This document shows, one piece after another, positions 28,327 to 41,807 of a DNA stretch of 63,275 bases. The notes under the pieces were generated by a model that was not told the origin of the DNA, made no database searches, and was given only the letters and a program-made list of their open reading frames with translations. The first letter of the stretch is position 1; each line of letters begins with the position of its first letter. The position numbers were made by a program, and so were the translations under genes. The stretch covers positions 1-63,275 of the forward strand of contig JAKFXY010000035.1 in NCBI GenBank assembly GCA_021731165.1, written 5' to 3'. Source of the DNA: Acidobacteriota bacterium (GTDB taxonomy: Bacteria; Acidobacteriota; Vicinamibacteria; Vicinamibacterales; UBA2999).

Positions 28327-29105
28327 CCTTTGAGAACCTCCTGCTCGACCGCGACGGTGCCACGGCCGTTGTCACCATCAATCGCCCCTCCGTTCTCAAT
28401 GCGCTGAACAGCAAGACCCTGGAGGCATTGCGCCTGGCGGTGCTCGATATCCGTGACGACTCCGATATCCGGGTTGCCATCATCACCGGCGCCGGAGACA
28501 AGTCGTTTGTGGCCGGTGCGGACGTCGGAGAGCTGGCGCTGCAGCGTCCGGCTGAGGGACAGGCGCTCTCACTGCGCGGCCAGCACGTGTTCGATCTGAT
28601 CGAGAACCTCGGGAAGCCCGTCATCGCCGCGATCAATGGGTTCGCCCTTGGCGGCGGATGCGAGCTGGCAATGGCGTGCACGCTACGCCTGGCAGCCGAC
28701 TCCGCGCGATTCGGTCAACCGGAAATCAATCTCGGCATCTCGCCTGGCTATGGCGGCACACAGCGGCTGCCGCGCCTCGTGGGCAAGGGTGTCGCGCTCG
28801 ACCTGCTGCTGTCGGGCCGAACGGTCACCGCGGATGAGGCGCTGCGAGTCGGGCTTGTCAATCGGGTCGTACCGGCCGCGCAATTGATGGACGAGGCCCG
28901 CGCATGGGCAGCCGACCTCGCGGGAAAGGCGCCCGTGGCGGCGCGGTACATCATGGAAGCGGTGAACCGGGGCCTCGACATCCCGCTCGACAGGGCACAG
29001 TTCCTCGAGGCGACGCTCTTCGGGCTCGTCGCGTCGACGGAAGACATGCGCGAGGGGACGTCGGCGTTTCTCGAGAAGCGTACGCCGGTGTTCAAGGGCA
29101 GGTAG
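28323..29105 (+). CDS. Enoyl-CoA hydratase/isomerase (crotonase family)
   Basis: 260 residues from ATG 28323; the longer ORF from 27720 is spurious. Oxyanion-hole and catalytic motifs: FVAGADVGELA, INGFALGGGCELAMACTLRL (first catalytic Glu), and FGQPEINLGISPGYGGTQRL (second Glu). Hydrates 2-enoyl-CoA in beta-oxidation or related routes. Exact substrate cannot be read from sequence. Confidence 0.93.
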   Translation: MTFENLLLDRDGATAVVTINRPSVLNALNSKTLEALRLAVLDIRDDSDIRVAIITGAGDKSFVAGADVGELALQRPAEGQALSLRGQHVFDLIENLGKPVIAAINGFALGGGCELAMACTLRLAADSARFGQPEINLGISPGYGGTQRLPRLVGKGVALDLLLSGRTVTADEALRVGLVNRVVPAAQLMDEARAWAADLAGKAPVAARYIMEAVNRGLDIPLDRAQFLEATLFGLVASTEDMREGTSAFLEKRTPVFKGR

Positions 29106-29109
29106 GCAC

Positions 29110-29601
29110 GTGGCACAAGAGCTTCAGGGATCGCGCCACCCGGATGGCACTCGATTCGCGATCGTCGTCGCGCGGTTCAACGATCACGTCACCTCCGGCC
29201 TGCTCCGGGGCGCTCGCTCGGCGCTCGCCGACGCTGGCGTCCGGGACGAGGACGTGACGATCGTACACGTGCCGGGCGCGTTCGAGATCCCGCTTACCGC
29301 CCTGCGGCTGGCGGAGTCACGGCGCTACGCCGCCGTGATCTGCCTCGGCTGCCTGATCAAGGGCGACACGATGCACTTCGAGTACATCGCGACGGCGACC
29401 TCCAACGGGATCATGGACGCCGCGACGGCCACGGGCGTACCGATGTCGTTCGGCGTGCTGACGACGCTCGACGAGGACCAGGCGCTGATGCGTGCAGCCG
29501 ATGGCCCCGGGAACAAGGGAGGGGAGGCGGCGCGTGCCGCCCTGGAGATGGCGACATTGATGCCGCAGATCGCGCGCGGGAACGAGCGGATGCAGAAATG
29601 A
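29110..29601 (+). CDS. ribH: 6,7-dimethyl-8-ribityllumazine synthase
   Basis: 163 residues from GTG 29110. Motifs: FAIVVARFNDHVT, VHVPGAFEIPL, and the phosphate/catalytic segment GCLIKGDTMHFEYI. Penultimate step of riboflavin synthesis, forming a capsid-like shell. The stop overlaps the nusB ATG, the common ribH-nusB pairing. No FMN riboswitch is visible upstream. Confidence 0.95.
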   Translation: MAQELQGSRHPDGTRFAIVVARFNDHVTSGLLRGARSALADAGVRDEDVTIVHVPGAFEIPLTALRLAESRRYAAVICLGCLIKGDTMHFEYIATATSNGIMDAATATGVPMSFGVLTTLDEDQALMRAADGPGNKGGEAARAALEMATLMPQIARGNERMQK

Positions 29602-30065
29602 CGACCGGCGCCGTACAGCGGGTGGGGCGGAGGCCTCAGAAGGAAGCGCGCCACCGGGCACGCGAGGCCGCCGTCCAGATGCTGTACCAGTGGGAAGTCG
29701 GCCGGATGCCGATGTCCGACGTGGTGCGGGCTTTCTGGAGCGAGAGCGGGGCTCAGGGCTCGGCGCTGGCGAAGGATCATCGAGCGTTCGCCAGCGCTCT
29801 TGCGAGTGGCGTGGCGGGGGCGGTCGAAGACATCGATCCGATGATCCGTGAGGCGGCCGAGCACTGGCGCATTGAACGAATGAACGTGCTCGATCGCCTC
29901 ATTCTCCGGCTGGCGGTCCATGAGTTCCTGCACCAGCCGGATACGCCGGCCAAGGTCATCATCAACGAGGCGCTGGAGCTGGCCCGCACGTTCAGTACCG
30001 ACGAGGCGGTCGGATTCATCAACGGGATTCTCGATGCCATCCGGCGCCGGCTCGAACGGGAATGA
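29598..30065 (+). CDS. nusB: Transcription antitermination factor NusB
   Basis: 155 residues; ATG 29598 sits inside the ribH stop. It contains ARHRAREAAVQMLYQWEVG and the C-terminal helices DRLILRLAVHEFL, then NEALELARTFSTDEAVGFIN. With NusE it binds boxA RNA in rRNA antitermination. Confidence 0.95.
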   Translation: MTTGAVQRVGRRPQKEARHRAREAAVQMLYQWEVGRMPMSDVVRAFWSESGAQGSALAKDHRAFASALASGVAGAVEDIDPMIREAAEHWRIERMNVLDRLILRLAVHEFLHQPDTPAKVIINEALELARTFSTDEAVGFINGILDAIRRRLERE

Positions 30066-30092
30066 ACGGTCGTCCATGAACGCAGCGCGCGT

Positions 30093-31595
<1,503 letters not shown>

Positions 31596-31629
31596 GGTGG
31601 TGGACGTGGACGGCGGCTGGTAGGCGTCG

Positions 31630-32853
31630 ATGTCATTTGAGCTCTTCATCGCCCTTCGCTACCTCCTTGCGCGCCGGAAGCAGGCGTTCATCTCTCTCAT
31701 TTCGCTGATCTCGACGCTCGGGGTCGCCGTGGGCGTGATGGCGCTCATCATCGCGCTGGGGCTCATGACGGGCTTGCAGGGCGAGTTGCGCGATCGCATT
31801 CTCGGGTCCAGCGCCCATGTCTACGTCTGGAAGGTCGGTGGTATCGCGGACTACCACGCGGAGGTGGCCAGGCTCGGCGCGGTGGACGGCGTTGTCGGCG
31901 CCGGGCCCGCCATCCTCGGGAAGGCGCTCATCGTCGCAGGGGACGCGCAAGCATTCATCAGCCTCAAGGGCGTCGATCCGGAGCTCGAGGGGCGGGTCAC
32001 GGATATCCAGCAGTCAATGCTGCAGGGAAGCGTCCAGGCGCTGGCTGGCACGGCCGAAGGACAGCTCCCGGGCATCTTGCTGGGTCGAGGGCTCGCCGCG
32101 CAGCTCGGCGTGAAACTCGGAGACTCGGTGAACGTGCAGACGCCCCAGGGTACGCTCTCGCCCATGGGAATGATTCCCCGGATCCGCCGGCTTCAGGTTG
32201 CCGGGATCTACAGTCTCGGCTTATACGAGTTCGACTCCGAGTACGGATTCATCTCGCTCGATCTCGCCCGGCGGCTGCTGGGGCGTGAGCAGCCGGAGCT
32301 CATCGAGCTGCGTGTGGCCGACATCTACAAGGCGCCCGAGATTGCGCAGCGGGTGATGGACCAGCTCGGGCCGGACTACTCGGCGGAGGACTGGGCCGAC
32401 TTGAATCAGTCACTCTTTTCGGCCCTGTGGCTGGAGAAGATGGGTCTGTCGATCGCCATCGGCCTCATCGTGACCGTCGCGGCGCTGAATATCGTCGCGT
32501 CGCTGGTACTCCTCGTGATGGAGAAGAGCCGGGACATCGCCATCCTGAAGACCATGGGGACATCCGCATCACGGGTGATGCGCATCTTCATGGTGCAGGG
32601 GCTCATCATCGGGCTCATAGGGACCACTCTTGGCGGAGTAGGCGGGCTGGCGCTCTGCTGGGTGCTCGACACCTACAAACTGATCCACATCCCCATGGAC
32701 GTGTATCAGGTGTCCTATGTCCCCTTTGTCGTCCTCCCTCTGGATTTCATCGTCGTGATCCTGTCGTCGATTCTCATCTGCTTCGTGGCGACGATCTACC
32801 CATCCCGGCAGGCGTCGAAGCTCGATCCGGTCCAGGCCCTACGGTTTGAATAG
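31630..32853 (+). CDS. lolC: Lipoprotein-releasing ABC transporter permease LolC/LolE
   Basis: 407 residues, ABC permease of the FtsX/LolCE type. One N-terminal helix (about 20-48, SLISTLGVAVGVMALIIALG), a large periplasmic domain, then three C-terminal helices. Conserved end: VATIYPSRQASKLDPVQALR. Extracts mature lipoproteins from the inner membrane for LolA. A single permease followed by LolD suggests a homodimeric system rather than LolC plus LolE. Confidence 0.92.
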   Translation: MSFELFIALRYLLARRKQAFISLISLISTLGVAVGVMALIIALGLMTGLQGELRDRILGSSAHVYVWKVGGIADYHAEVARLGAVDGVVGAGPAILGKALIVAGDAQAFISLKGVDPELEGRVTDIQQSMLQGSVQALAGTAEGQLPGILLGRGLAAQLGVKLGDSVNVQTPQGTLSPMGMIPRIRRLQVAGIYSLGLYEFDSEYGFISLDLARRLLGREQPELIELRVADIYKAPEIAQRVMDQLGPDYSAEDWADLNQSLFSALWLEKMGLSIAIGLIVTVAALNIVASLVLLVMEKSRDIAILKTMGTSASRVMRIFMVQGLIIGLIGTTLGGVGGLALCWVLDTYKLIHIPMDVYQVSYVPFVVLPLDFIVVILSSILICFVATIYPSRQASKLDPVQALRFE

Positions 32854-32863
32854 GGACGGGACG

Positions 32864-33538
32864 ATGCCTTTCGTCAGCGTCAGTGCCCTCAACAAGTTCT
32901 ACGTCGTCGGGCCGGCCCGGATTCATGTGCTACGGGATCTCGCGCTCGATGTGCGGCAGGGCGAGATGCTGGCGATTGTCGGCGCGTCCGGCGTGGGTAA
33001 GAGCACCCTGCTGCACCTGCTGGGCGGACTTGATCGGTCCGACGGCGGGACGATCAGAGTGGCGGACGCGGAGGTATCGTCGATGAGTGATGCGGCACGG
33101 GTCGAGTTCCGCAACCGCCACGTCGGCTTCGTGTTCCAGTTCCATCACCTGCTGCCCGAATTCGACGCGGCGGAAAACGTCGAGATGCCCATGCGGATCG
33201 CGCGAATGTCCCGGGCGGACTCCCGGCGTCGCGCGACTGCACTGCTGTCGCGGGTCGGGCTGGCGGAGCGGCTGGCCCACCGGCCTGGGATGCTCTCGGG
33301 CGGGGAACAGCAGCGGGTGGCGGTGGCGCGCGCGCTCGTCATGCGTCCGCCGCTCCTGCTCGCCGACGAGCCGACCGGGGACCTGGACGAGAGTACGGCG
33401 GATTCGCTCCATGCCCTGCTGCGCGAGATGCACGCCGAGCATGGCCTCACATCGGTCATCGCGACGCACAACCCGCGTCTGGCGGCTGCGTGCGACCGCG
33501 TCTTGCGGCTCGAGCGCGGACAGTTGAACCCGGCCTGA
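32864..33538 (+). CDS. lolD: Lipoprotein-releasing ABC transporter ATPase LolD
   Basis: 224 residues from ATG 32864 (an upstream TTG at 32846 would overlap lolC). Walker A VGASGVGKSTLL, signature LSGGEQQRVAVARAL, Walker B LLLADEPTGDLD, and the LolD-typical LLPEFDAAENVEMPM. Drives the LolC permease. Confidence 0.94.
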   Translation: MPFVSVSALNKFYVVGPARIHVLRDLALDVRQGEMLAIVGASGVGKSTLLHLLGGLDRSDGGTIRVADAEVSSMSDAARVEFRNRHVGFVFQFHHLLPEFDAAENVEMPMRIARMSRADSRRRATALLSRVGLAERLAHRPGMLSGGEQQRVAVARALVMRPPLLLADEPTGDLDESTADSLHALLREMHAEHGLTSVIATHNPRLAAACDRVLRLERGQLNPA

Positions 33539-33604
33539 GTCATTGCGGGCAGTCTCGTGCGTTCGATTCAATGAATTGGCCGGTATCCGGCGGCGGCGTG
33601 GTGG

Positions 33605-33630
33605 GTCTCCCCCGAATCGTCATGGGGGAC
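33605..33630 (+). terminator. Weak hairpin after lolD
   Basis: GTCTCCC and GGGGGAC form about 7 bp with a G-T pair around an 11-12 nt loop. No T-run follows. The rest of 33539-33742 holds the clpC promoter region and no gene. Confidence 0.35.
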
Positions 33631-33677
33631 TCCGGCGTCGTAAGGCACGAGGGGCGAGGGCCTTGGAGGCTTTGCCT

Positions 33678-33700
33678 TATAATGACTTCACAAGAGGTCA
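33678..33700 (+). promoter_or_regulatory. clpC promoter -10 with an inverted repeat
   Basis: A consensus TATAAT at 33678-33683 sits 60 bp before the clpC ATG; the matching -35 is weak. TGAC (33683-33686) and GTCA (33697-33700), part of TGACTTCACAAGAGGTCA, form a short inverted repeat where a repressor could sit. It does not match a CtsR tandem site or CIRCE. Confidence 0.45.
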
Positions 33701-33742
33701 ATGGCCCTCTCACCAACCCCTAACCTGAAGTAGGCAGGCCGG

Positions 33743-36178
<2,436 letters not shown>

Positions 36179-36237
36179 CCTTCCCGTCGTCTGATGTCAG
36201 AGACGTCCTGTAAGATTGGATTCTCTGAACCCCTTTG

Positions 36238-39081
36238 ATGAATAGCTTTTTGACACGGACACTCGCCTTCGTCGTGGCCCTTGGGGCCTCGGTGCCGGCC
36301 TTTGCCCAGCCGCCTTCGCCCCAAGGGGCGTCGGCGAGCCAGGGGCCCTTGCCGCAAGCGGCTTCGGCGCCCCCAGGGGCCGCGGCGGATGCGAACCCGA
36401 CACTGGTCTGTAACCTGCCGATTCCGACGCCTGCGGCCCTCCCACCCACCGACTCAGCGCCGGTGATTTTCCAGATCGTCCCGTGCTTCCCGACGCAGGG
36501 CAACGTGTCCACGGTGGAGTCCGAGACCTACCTCTATTACATCCATCTCACGCAGAAGGTGAGCCGGCCATCCCAGGGGCTCTGGATACCCTACGACGAA
36601 GCGGCGGAGGACACCATTCGCGAGGACTTCAAGCGGCTCTGGGCGACCAACTTCCTCGACAACCTTTCGATCGAGACCTCCGACTACGTCTTTTCCAACG
36701 GCGTCGTGGGCAAGCTCGTCGTGTTCAACATGGAGGAGCGCGAGCGGATCAAGATTGTCGATTACAAGGGGTCCAAGCAGATCGATCGCACGAAGATCGA
36801 CGAGCAGCTCGGCGCCCGGAGTATTGAGTTGCGGGTGGACTCGTTTCTGGACCCGGGCGTCATCAGGCGCGTCGAGACGATGCTGCGCGAGATGATGGCG
36901 GAAAAAGGCTTCACCGACGCGGAGGTCACACACACGATTACCCCCGTGGCGGGCGGACCCAAGATCGTCAATGTCAGCTTCAACGTGAGCGAGGGCCCGA
37001 AGATCAAGATTCGCGAGATCGAGTTCGTGGGCAACAGCGCCATGGGCGACCGTACGCTCGGGCGAAAGATGAAGGAGAACAAGCCCAAGGGGATGCTTTC
37101 CTTCATCACCGGCGGTGGCACCTACAAGGAAGACAAGTTCGAAGGGGACGCCGACAAGGTCATCGAGTTCTACCGGAATAGCGGCTACGTCCGTGCCACC
37201 GTCGGCCAGCCCGAGCTCAAGGTGCTCGAGAACACGAAGGATGGGAAGACGCGCTGGATTGCGTTGCGCGTGCCGGTGACCGAAGGCCCCCGGTACCGCT
37301 TGGGTGAGTTCGGCTTCGAGGGCAACACCGTCGTCAAGGCCGAGGCTCTGCGTCCGCTGTTCAAGGTGAAGCCGGGCGAGTGGTACAACGAAAAGCACGT
37401 CCGCGATGGGCTCAAGAAGGCTCAGGAATTGTACGGCGGCGGCGGCTACATGGAATTCACCGGCGCGCCAGACCTGAAGCCCAAGGACGACGGTATTGCG
37501 AGCGCGGCGGATGCCAACGTCCCGGAGGCGCTGCTCGACGTGGCGGCGGCAATCAACCCTACCGTGGACGTGACGATGCGGTTGCAGGAGGGCAAGCAGT
37601 ACTTCGTCAACCGGATTATTTTCACCGGCAACACGACCACGCGCGACAACGTAATCCGGCGTGAGATCCGGCTCGTGGAGGGCGGGCTCTTCAACACGGA
37701 AGCGCTCAAGTACAGCGTCCGCCGGCTCAACCAGCTTGGCTACTTCAAGAACCTTGAAGGCAACGACAAGGACATGAAGGTGGACAAGACGCCGGGCCGG
37801 GAGAACGCCGTGGATGTCACGCTGAAGTTCGAGGAGCAGAACCGGAATCAGCTGACGTTCGGCGCCGGCGTATCGCAGTACGAGGGGCTGTTCGGCCAGC
37901 TGGGGTTCCAAACCGCGAACTTCCTCGGGCGAGGCGAGAGTCTGACGGTGTCGATGCAGACAGGCTCGCGGGCGCAGCAATATCAGGTGGCGTTTACCGA
38001 GCCGTTTCTCTTCGATCGCAACATGACCGGCGGCGTGGATATCTTCAAGCGGTCGCTGCAGTACATCGGCTACTACACGCAGAAGTCCACCGGCGGCAAC
38101 CTCACGTTTGGATTTCCGGCGGGTGATTTCAGCCGCATGTTCGTCAATTACTCATATGAGCAGGTGAGCGTTGCGGACCTGAACGAGGCATTGATTGACT
38201 CGTCGTGCGTGCAGACGAGCTCCTGCTCCACGATCTCGCTGGCGGACCTGAGCCAGCTCACGCCCGAGCAGGTCCAGCTCGTCCGCCGCAACCCGTTCGT
38301 CTACGACTCGCTGCTCATCGGCCAGGGCGGCAAGCGCACGATCAGTAAGGTGGTGCCGAGCTACGTGCACAACACCGTGGACAACCCGACCTTTCCGACC
38401 AACGGGAAGCGCATCACGGCGTCGTTCGACATGGCCGGCCTCGGCGGCAACACGAATTTCGTCAAGCCCGTCGTCGAGGGGATCTGGTACATCCGTCAGT
38501 CGGCGCGTACGTCGATCGGCATGCGATCGCAGTTGCAGTACATCAGGCCGTACGGCAGCACGCAGTCGCTCCCGATCTTCGAGCGCATCGTCCTGGGCGG
38601 GGAGTACAGTCTGCGCGGCTACGACATCCGTTCGGTCGGCCCCACGGTTCCCGATTCGAGCATCGTCCTCGGAGGCAACAAGAGCCTGCTGTTCAATCTG
38701 GAGTACCTGATTGCGATTGCCGGTCCTGTCCGGCTCGTGCTCTTCTACGATGCCGGGCAGGTGCGTGACATCGGGCAGGGGTTTGCGTGGAAGGAGAACG
38801 TGTTCGAGACCGTGTTGCCGGCGGCACCAAGTCTCATAGATCCGCTGGCGACGGCGAGCTTGATCGATCCGAATGCCCCGGGTCCGACAACGAGGATCAC
38901 GGGGTTGACGAGCGCGTTCAAGACGTCGGCTGGCGCTGAAATCCGCTTCTTCATGCCGGTGCTCAACGTGCCGTTCCGGCTGATCTTCGCGGCGAACCCG
39001 CAGCGCGTCGGCGTGCTCGACAACAACCTGCGGCCGGCCAAGGACATCACGTTCAAGTTCGCCGTCGGATCGACGTTCTGA
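36238..39081 (+). CDS. bamA: Outer-membrane protein assembly factor BamA
   Basis: 947 residues from ATG 36238 (TTG 36235 is also open). Signal peptide (MNSFLTRTLAFVVALGASVP, cleavage near AFA-Q) and a Pro/Ala-rich linker, then five POTRA domains (about 90-530; for example NLSIETSDYVFSNGVVGKLV, RLNQLGYFKNLEG). The Omp85 barrel carries the lid-lock motif EYSLRGYDIR and ends FAVGSTF. Inserts folded barrels such as those at 12.8 kb. It is a little longer than E. coli BamA because of the N-terminal linker. Followed on the same strand by ompH, with one reverse gene in between. Confidence 0.95.
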   Translation: MNSFLTRTLAFVVALGASVPAFAQPPSPQGASASQGPLPQAASAPPGAAADANPTLVCNLPIPTPAALPPTDSAPVIFQIVPCFPTQGNVSTVESETYLYYIHLTQKVSRPSQGLWIPYDEAAEDTIREDFKRLWATNFLDNLSIETSDYVFSNGVVGKLVVFNMEERERIKIVDYKGSKQIDRTKIDEQLGARSIELRVDSFLDPGVIRRVETMLREMMAEKGFTDAEVTHTITPVAGGPKIVNVSFNVSEGPKIKIREIEFVGNSAMGDRTLGRKMKENKPKGMLSFITGGGTYKEDKFEGDADKVIEFYRNSGYVRATVGQPELKVLENTKDGKTRWIALRVPVTEGPRYRLGEFGFEGNTVVKAEALRPLFKVKPGEWYNEKHVRDGLKKAQELYGGGGYMEFTGAPDLKPKDDGIASAADANVPEALLDVAAAINPTVDVTMRLQEGKQYFVNRIIFTGNTTTRDNVIRREIRLVEGGLFNTEALKYSVRRLNQLGYFKNLEGNDKDMKVDKTPGRENAVDVTLKFEEQNRNQLTFGAGVSQYEGLFGQLGFQTANFLGRGESLTVSMQTGSRAQQYQVAFTEPFLFDRNMTGGVDIFKRSLQYIGYYTQKSTGGNLTFGFPAGDFSRMFVNYSYEQVSVADLNEALIDSSCVQTSSCSTISLADLSQLTPEQVQLVRRNPFVYDSLLIGQGGKRTISKVVPSYVHNTVDNPTFPTNGKRITASFDMAGLGGNTNFVKPVVEGIWYIRQSARTSIGMRSQLQYIRPYGSTQSLPIFERIVLGGEYSLRGYDIRSVGPTVPDSSIVLGGNKSLLFNLEYLIAIAGPVRLVLFYDAGQVRDIGQGFAWKENVFETVLPAAPSLIDPLATASLIDPNAPGPTTRITGLTSAFKTSAGAEIRFFMPVLNVPFRLIFAANPQRVGVLDNNLRPAKDITFKFAVGSTF

Positions 39082-39132
39082 GTGCGGCGGCACCGGCGCC
39101 TGATCGGCCGCTAGGCCGAGCGCGAACCAGGA

Positions 39133-39567
39133 CTAGAAGTGGCTGATGGCGACTTCGTATGTGGTTGGATCCGTCACCTTGCCGACGTCGAAGACACGAA
39201 CGCAATAGGCACTGGAGTTTTGCGCGGTGCCGATAATGACCTTGCCCTTGATGGCGTTGTCGTTGGCGAGCACGATTTGGCACAGTTCGGTGGACTGGTT
39301 CCATGTGCCGAGCGCAAAGCCGATGACGGTGGTGTCCGGATCGACGCCGGAGAGGGTCACGGTAATAGACCCTGTGTTGGCGACAAATGGATACGTCGCC
39401 GCGCCATTGCGGCTGAGCAGACCGGTGAACAGGGGCTCACTGACCGCCACCGGTGTCGGCGCGTTTGGATTGGCGATGGTGTCGTTCGTGCTGCCACAAC
39501 CGGCCGTGAGAAGGGCTGGGAACAGCAGGCAGAAGGTGAGGATGTTCGATCCGGACATTCCAGCCAT
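39133..39567 (-). CDS. Small secreted lipoprotein, function unknown
   Basis: 144 residues from ATG 39567 (ATG 39558 also possible). Lipobox LLTAGC. The mature part is a single beta-sandwich-like domain with GAATYPFVANTGSITVTLSG and YCVRVFDVGKVTDPTTYEVA, reminiscent of bacterial pre-peptidase C-terminal domains. It lies antisense between bamA and ompH, which usually adjoin. The longer upstream ORF (to 40398) is antisense to ompH and not real. Confidence 0.75.
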   Translation of the reverse strand: MAGMSGSNILTFCLLFPALLTAGCGSTNDTIANPNAPTPVAVSEPLFTGLLSRNGAATYPFVANTGSITVTLSGVDPDTTVIGFALGTWNQSTELCQIVLANDNAIKGKVIIGTAQNSSAYCVRVFDVGKVTDPTTYEVAISHF

Positions 39568-39633
39568 CTTACTTGCCCGGCAGATCTGGAGTAAAATCAC
39601 GTGCTTCCGCTCCCTATGAAAGGATTCATTGGC

Positions 39634-40383
39634 ATGAAGGGTCTTGCCGTGGCCGCGGCGCTCAGCACTGCGCTGTCCGTCGCCCCGATGTTCGTTGCAG
39701 TGCCGCACGCCGCGGCACCGGCTGCAGCTGCGCCCCAGGCGGCAGCGCCAGCCCCGGCGCCGCGACCGGAACCGGCGCAGGGCCTGCCGACACCGCCCGC
39801 GCCTGCTCCGGTGCTCGCCGTGTTCCCCGAAGGTGCGAAGTATGCCTTCGTCAACATTCAGCGCATTGCCAACGAGTCGAACGAGGGGAAGGTCGCCACG
39901 ACGCGCGTCAACGCGCTCGTGACCAAGAAGCAGGCCGAAGGGACGCAGAAGGCGACGCAGCTCCAGGCGGCGCAGCAGAAGCTTGAAGCGGGCGGAAGCG
40001 TCTTGAGCGACAACGCCCGGGCCACGCTCCAGAAGGACATCGACCGGATGACTCTGGACGTCCAGCGCTTCAACGAGGATGCGCAGCAGGAAGTGCAGGC
40101 GTTGCAGAACGAATTGCAGACCGAGTTCCAGAACAGATTGACGCCCATCATCCAGGCCGTGGCTCGTGAGAGGGCCTTGCACGCGATCTTCAGCATGGCC
40201 GACAGCGGACTGGTCTGGGGTGATCCTGGTCTCGACATTACGGCCGACGTCATCAGGAAGTTTGACGCTGCCGCGCCTGTGCCGGCCGTCGCGGCTCCGG
40301 CTGCGCCGCGTCCCGCGGCCCCTGCCGCGGCTCGTCCGGCGGCGCCAGCGGCCCCGGCGGCACCTCGGCCGCAGGGAAACTGA
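39634..40383 (+). CDS. OmpH/Skp-like periplasmic chaperone
   Basis: 249 residues from ATG 39634, chosen because AAAGGA lies 9 nt upstream; ATG 39616 and GTG 39601 are in frame. Signal peptide, then an Ala/Pro-rich stretch, then a Skp-like core: YAFVNIQRIANESNEGKV and long helices with coiled-coil character (about 75-185). The C-terminus is another Ala/Pro repeat (APAAPRPAAPAAARPAAPA), unlike classical Skp (about 160 residues). Holds unfolded barrel proteins on the way to BamA. Confidence 0.88.
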   Translation: MKGLAVAAALSTALSVAPMFVAVPHAAAPAAAAPQAAAPAPAPRPEPAQGLPTPPAPAPVLAVFPEGAKYAFVNIQRIANESNEGKVATTRVNALVTKKQAEGTQKATQLQAAQQKLEAGGSVLSDNARATLQKDIDRMTLDVQRFNEDAQQEVQALQNELQTEFQNRLTPIIQAVARERALHAIFSMADSGLVWGDPGLDITADVIRKFDAAAPVPAVAAPAAPRPAAPAAARPAAPAAPAAPRPQGN

Positions 40384-40400
40384 GAACAGGGCTTTCACAC

Positions 40401-40520
40401 TTCTGAGTGCTCCGTTCTCGGTTCCTGTTCGGGTTCAGCTTCGGTGCGGGTTCATGCCATGGCACATCGGAGGGAACGTGAACCCGAACCTGACCTTGAA
40501 CCTGAACACGAACTGAGCAC
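40401..40520. repeat. Long imperfect inverted repeat of GGTTC/GAACC words
   Basis: The left half repeats GTTC-type words (GTTCTCGGTTCCTGTTCGGG), the right half GAAC-type words (GAACCTGAACACGAACTGAG). GTGCTC at 40407-40412 and GAGCAC at 40515-40520 close the structure. It fills the ompH to fabZ-lpxA gap. Confidence 0.6.
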
Positions 40521-40535
40521 CGCGAACAGAGAAGG

Positions 40536-41807
40536 GTGAACGAGTCCCCCGTGTCCATCGATCTCCCCACCCTCCTCGATCGCGTCTACTATCGCTATCC
40601 CTCGTTCCTCATCGACGCCGTCACCGAGCACGAGCCCGGCGTGCGGCTTGTCGCGGCCAAGAACGTCAGCGGCAACGAAGAGTTCTTTCTTGGCCATTTT
40701 CCCGGCACGCCCGTGGTGCCGGCCGTACTGATGATCGAGGCGCTCACGCAAGTGGCTGCCGTGCTGCTCCTGGAGAGCACCGGGGCGTCGCCGACCGCCC
40801 GCGTGTGGCTCCGCGGCGTGAATAACGCCAAGTTCCGACGTCAGGTCGTGCCTGGGGATCGCCTGCGACTCGACGTCCGTCTTGGCCGCGTCCGGTCGCG
40901 ACTCGCCAAGGCGCAGGCCACGGCCTACGTCGGCGAGCACACCGTGGCGGAAGCCGAACTGCTGCTTGCGGTGGAGCCGGGGGCGGCCTACATCGACCCC
41001 GCCGCTTCAGTGCACCCGGGCGCCACGATCGGTGAGGGGACGTTCATCGGGCCGAACTGCGTCATCGGTGCTGATGTGACGATTGGCAGGCATTGCACCA
41101 TCGGCGCGTCGGTGGTCATCGACGGCTGGACGGAGATTGGCGACAGGACACAGGTCTTTCCGATGGCGTCAATCGGCCTGGCACCGCAAGACCTCAAGTA
41201 CCGGGGCGAGCGGACCCGGCTGACGATCGGTCGGCGCAACATTTTTCGAGAGTTCGTGACCATCAACCGCGGCACCGCTGGTGGCGGTGGCGAGACGACG
41301 ATCGGCGACAACAACCTCTTCATGGCGTACGTGCACGTCGCTCACGACTGCCACATCGGCAGCGATACGATTTTTGGCCCACACGCCACGCTCGGCGGCC
41401 ACGTCGAAGTCGAGGACTTCTCGAATATCAGTGCCGGTTCAGCCGTCCACCAGTTCTGCCGTGTCGGCCGGCACGGGTTCATCGGCGGCTACTCGGTTGT
41501 CACCAAGGACGCTCTCCCGTTCGGCCGCACGATCGGCAGCCGGCCCGCGCGCATTTTTGGTGTCAACACCATCGGCCTCGTGCGGCGCGGATTCACGCTG
41601 GACACGATAGCCCAGCTGAAGCATGCCTACCGGTACTTGCTGCAGTCCAAGCTCAACACCACCCGGGCTCTGGTCCAGATCGAGCAGGATCCCGCGCTCT
41701 CGGCGCCAGAGGTTCGCTACTTGGTCGAGTTCATCCGGACCTCCCAGCGTGGCGTGATTCTCCGGCGCCCCACCCGCCGCATCGAGGAGCTGGTCGCGGA
41801 GGAATGA
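40536..41807 (+). CDS. Bifunctional FabZ-LpxA fusion
   Basis: 423 residues. The N-terminal hot-dog domain (1-150) is 3-hydroxyacyl-ACP dehydratase FabZ with H54 and E68 in [20 protein letters not shown]. The C-terminal left-handed beta helix (151-423) is UDP-GlcNAc acyltransferase LpxA with catalytic His270 in [11 protein letters not shown] and a helical tail. One chain thus draws on 3-hydroxyacyl-ACP for both fatty-acid elongation and lipid A. Start GTG 40536 has AGAAGG too close; GTG 40551 is an alternative. The lpxI ATG overlaps its stop. Confidence 0.93.
   Translation: MNESPVSIDLPTLLDRVYYRYPSFLIDAVTEHEPGVRLVAAKNVSGNEEFFLGHFPGTPVVPAVLMIEALTQVAAVLLLESTGASPTARVWLRGVNNAKFRRQVVPGDRLRLDVRLGRVRSRLAKAQATAYVGEHTVAEAELLLAVEPGAAYIDPAASVHPGATIGEGTFIGPNCVIGADVTIGRHCTIGASVVIDGWTEIGDRTQVFPMASIGLAPQDLKYRGERTRLTIGRRNIFREFVTINRGTAGGGGETTIGDNNLFMAYVHVAHDCHIGSDTIFGPHATLGGHVEVEDFSNISAGSAVHQFCRVGRHGFIGGYSVVTKDALPFGRTIGSRPARIFGVNTIGLVRRGFTLDTIAQLKHAYRYLLQSKLNTTRALVQIEQDPALSAPEVRYLVEFIRTSQRGVILRRPTRRIEELVAEE

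Noticed and set aside
29000-29115. FMN riboswitch upstream of ribH
   Set aside because: The gap before ribH is 4 bp and no RFN-type conserved bases are seen.
41093-41803. Upstream part of the long ORF leading into lpxI
   Set aside because: Out-of-frame shadow of lpxA; lpxI homology begins at ATG 41804.
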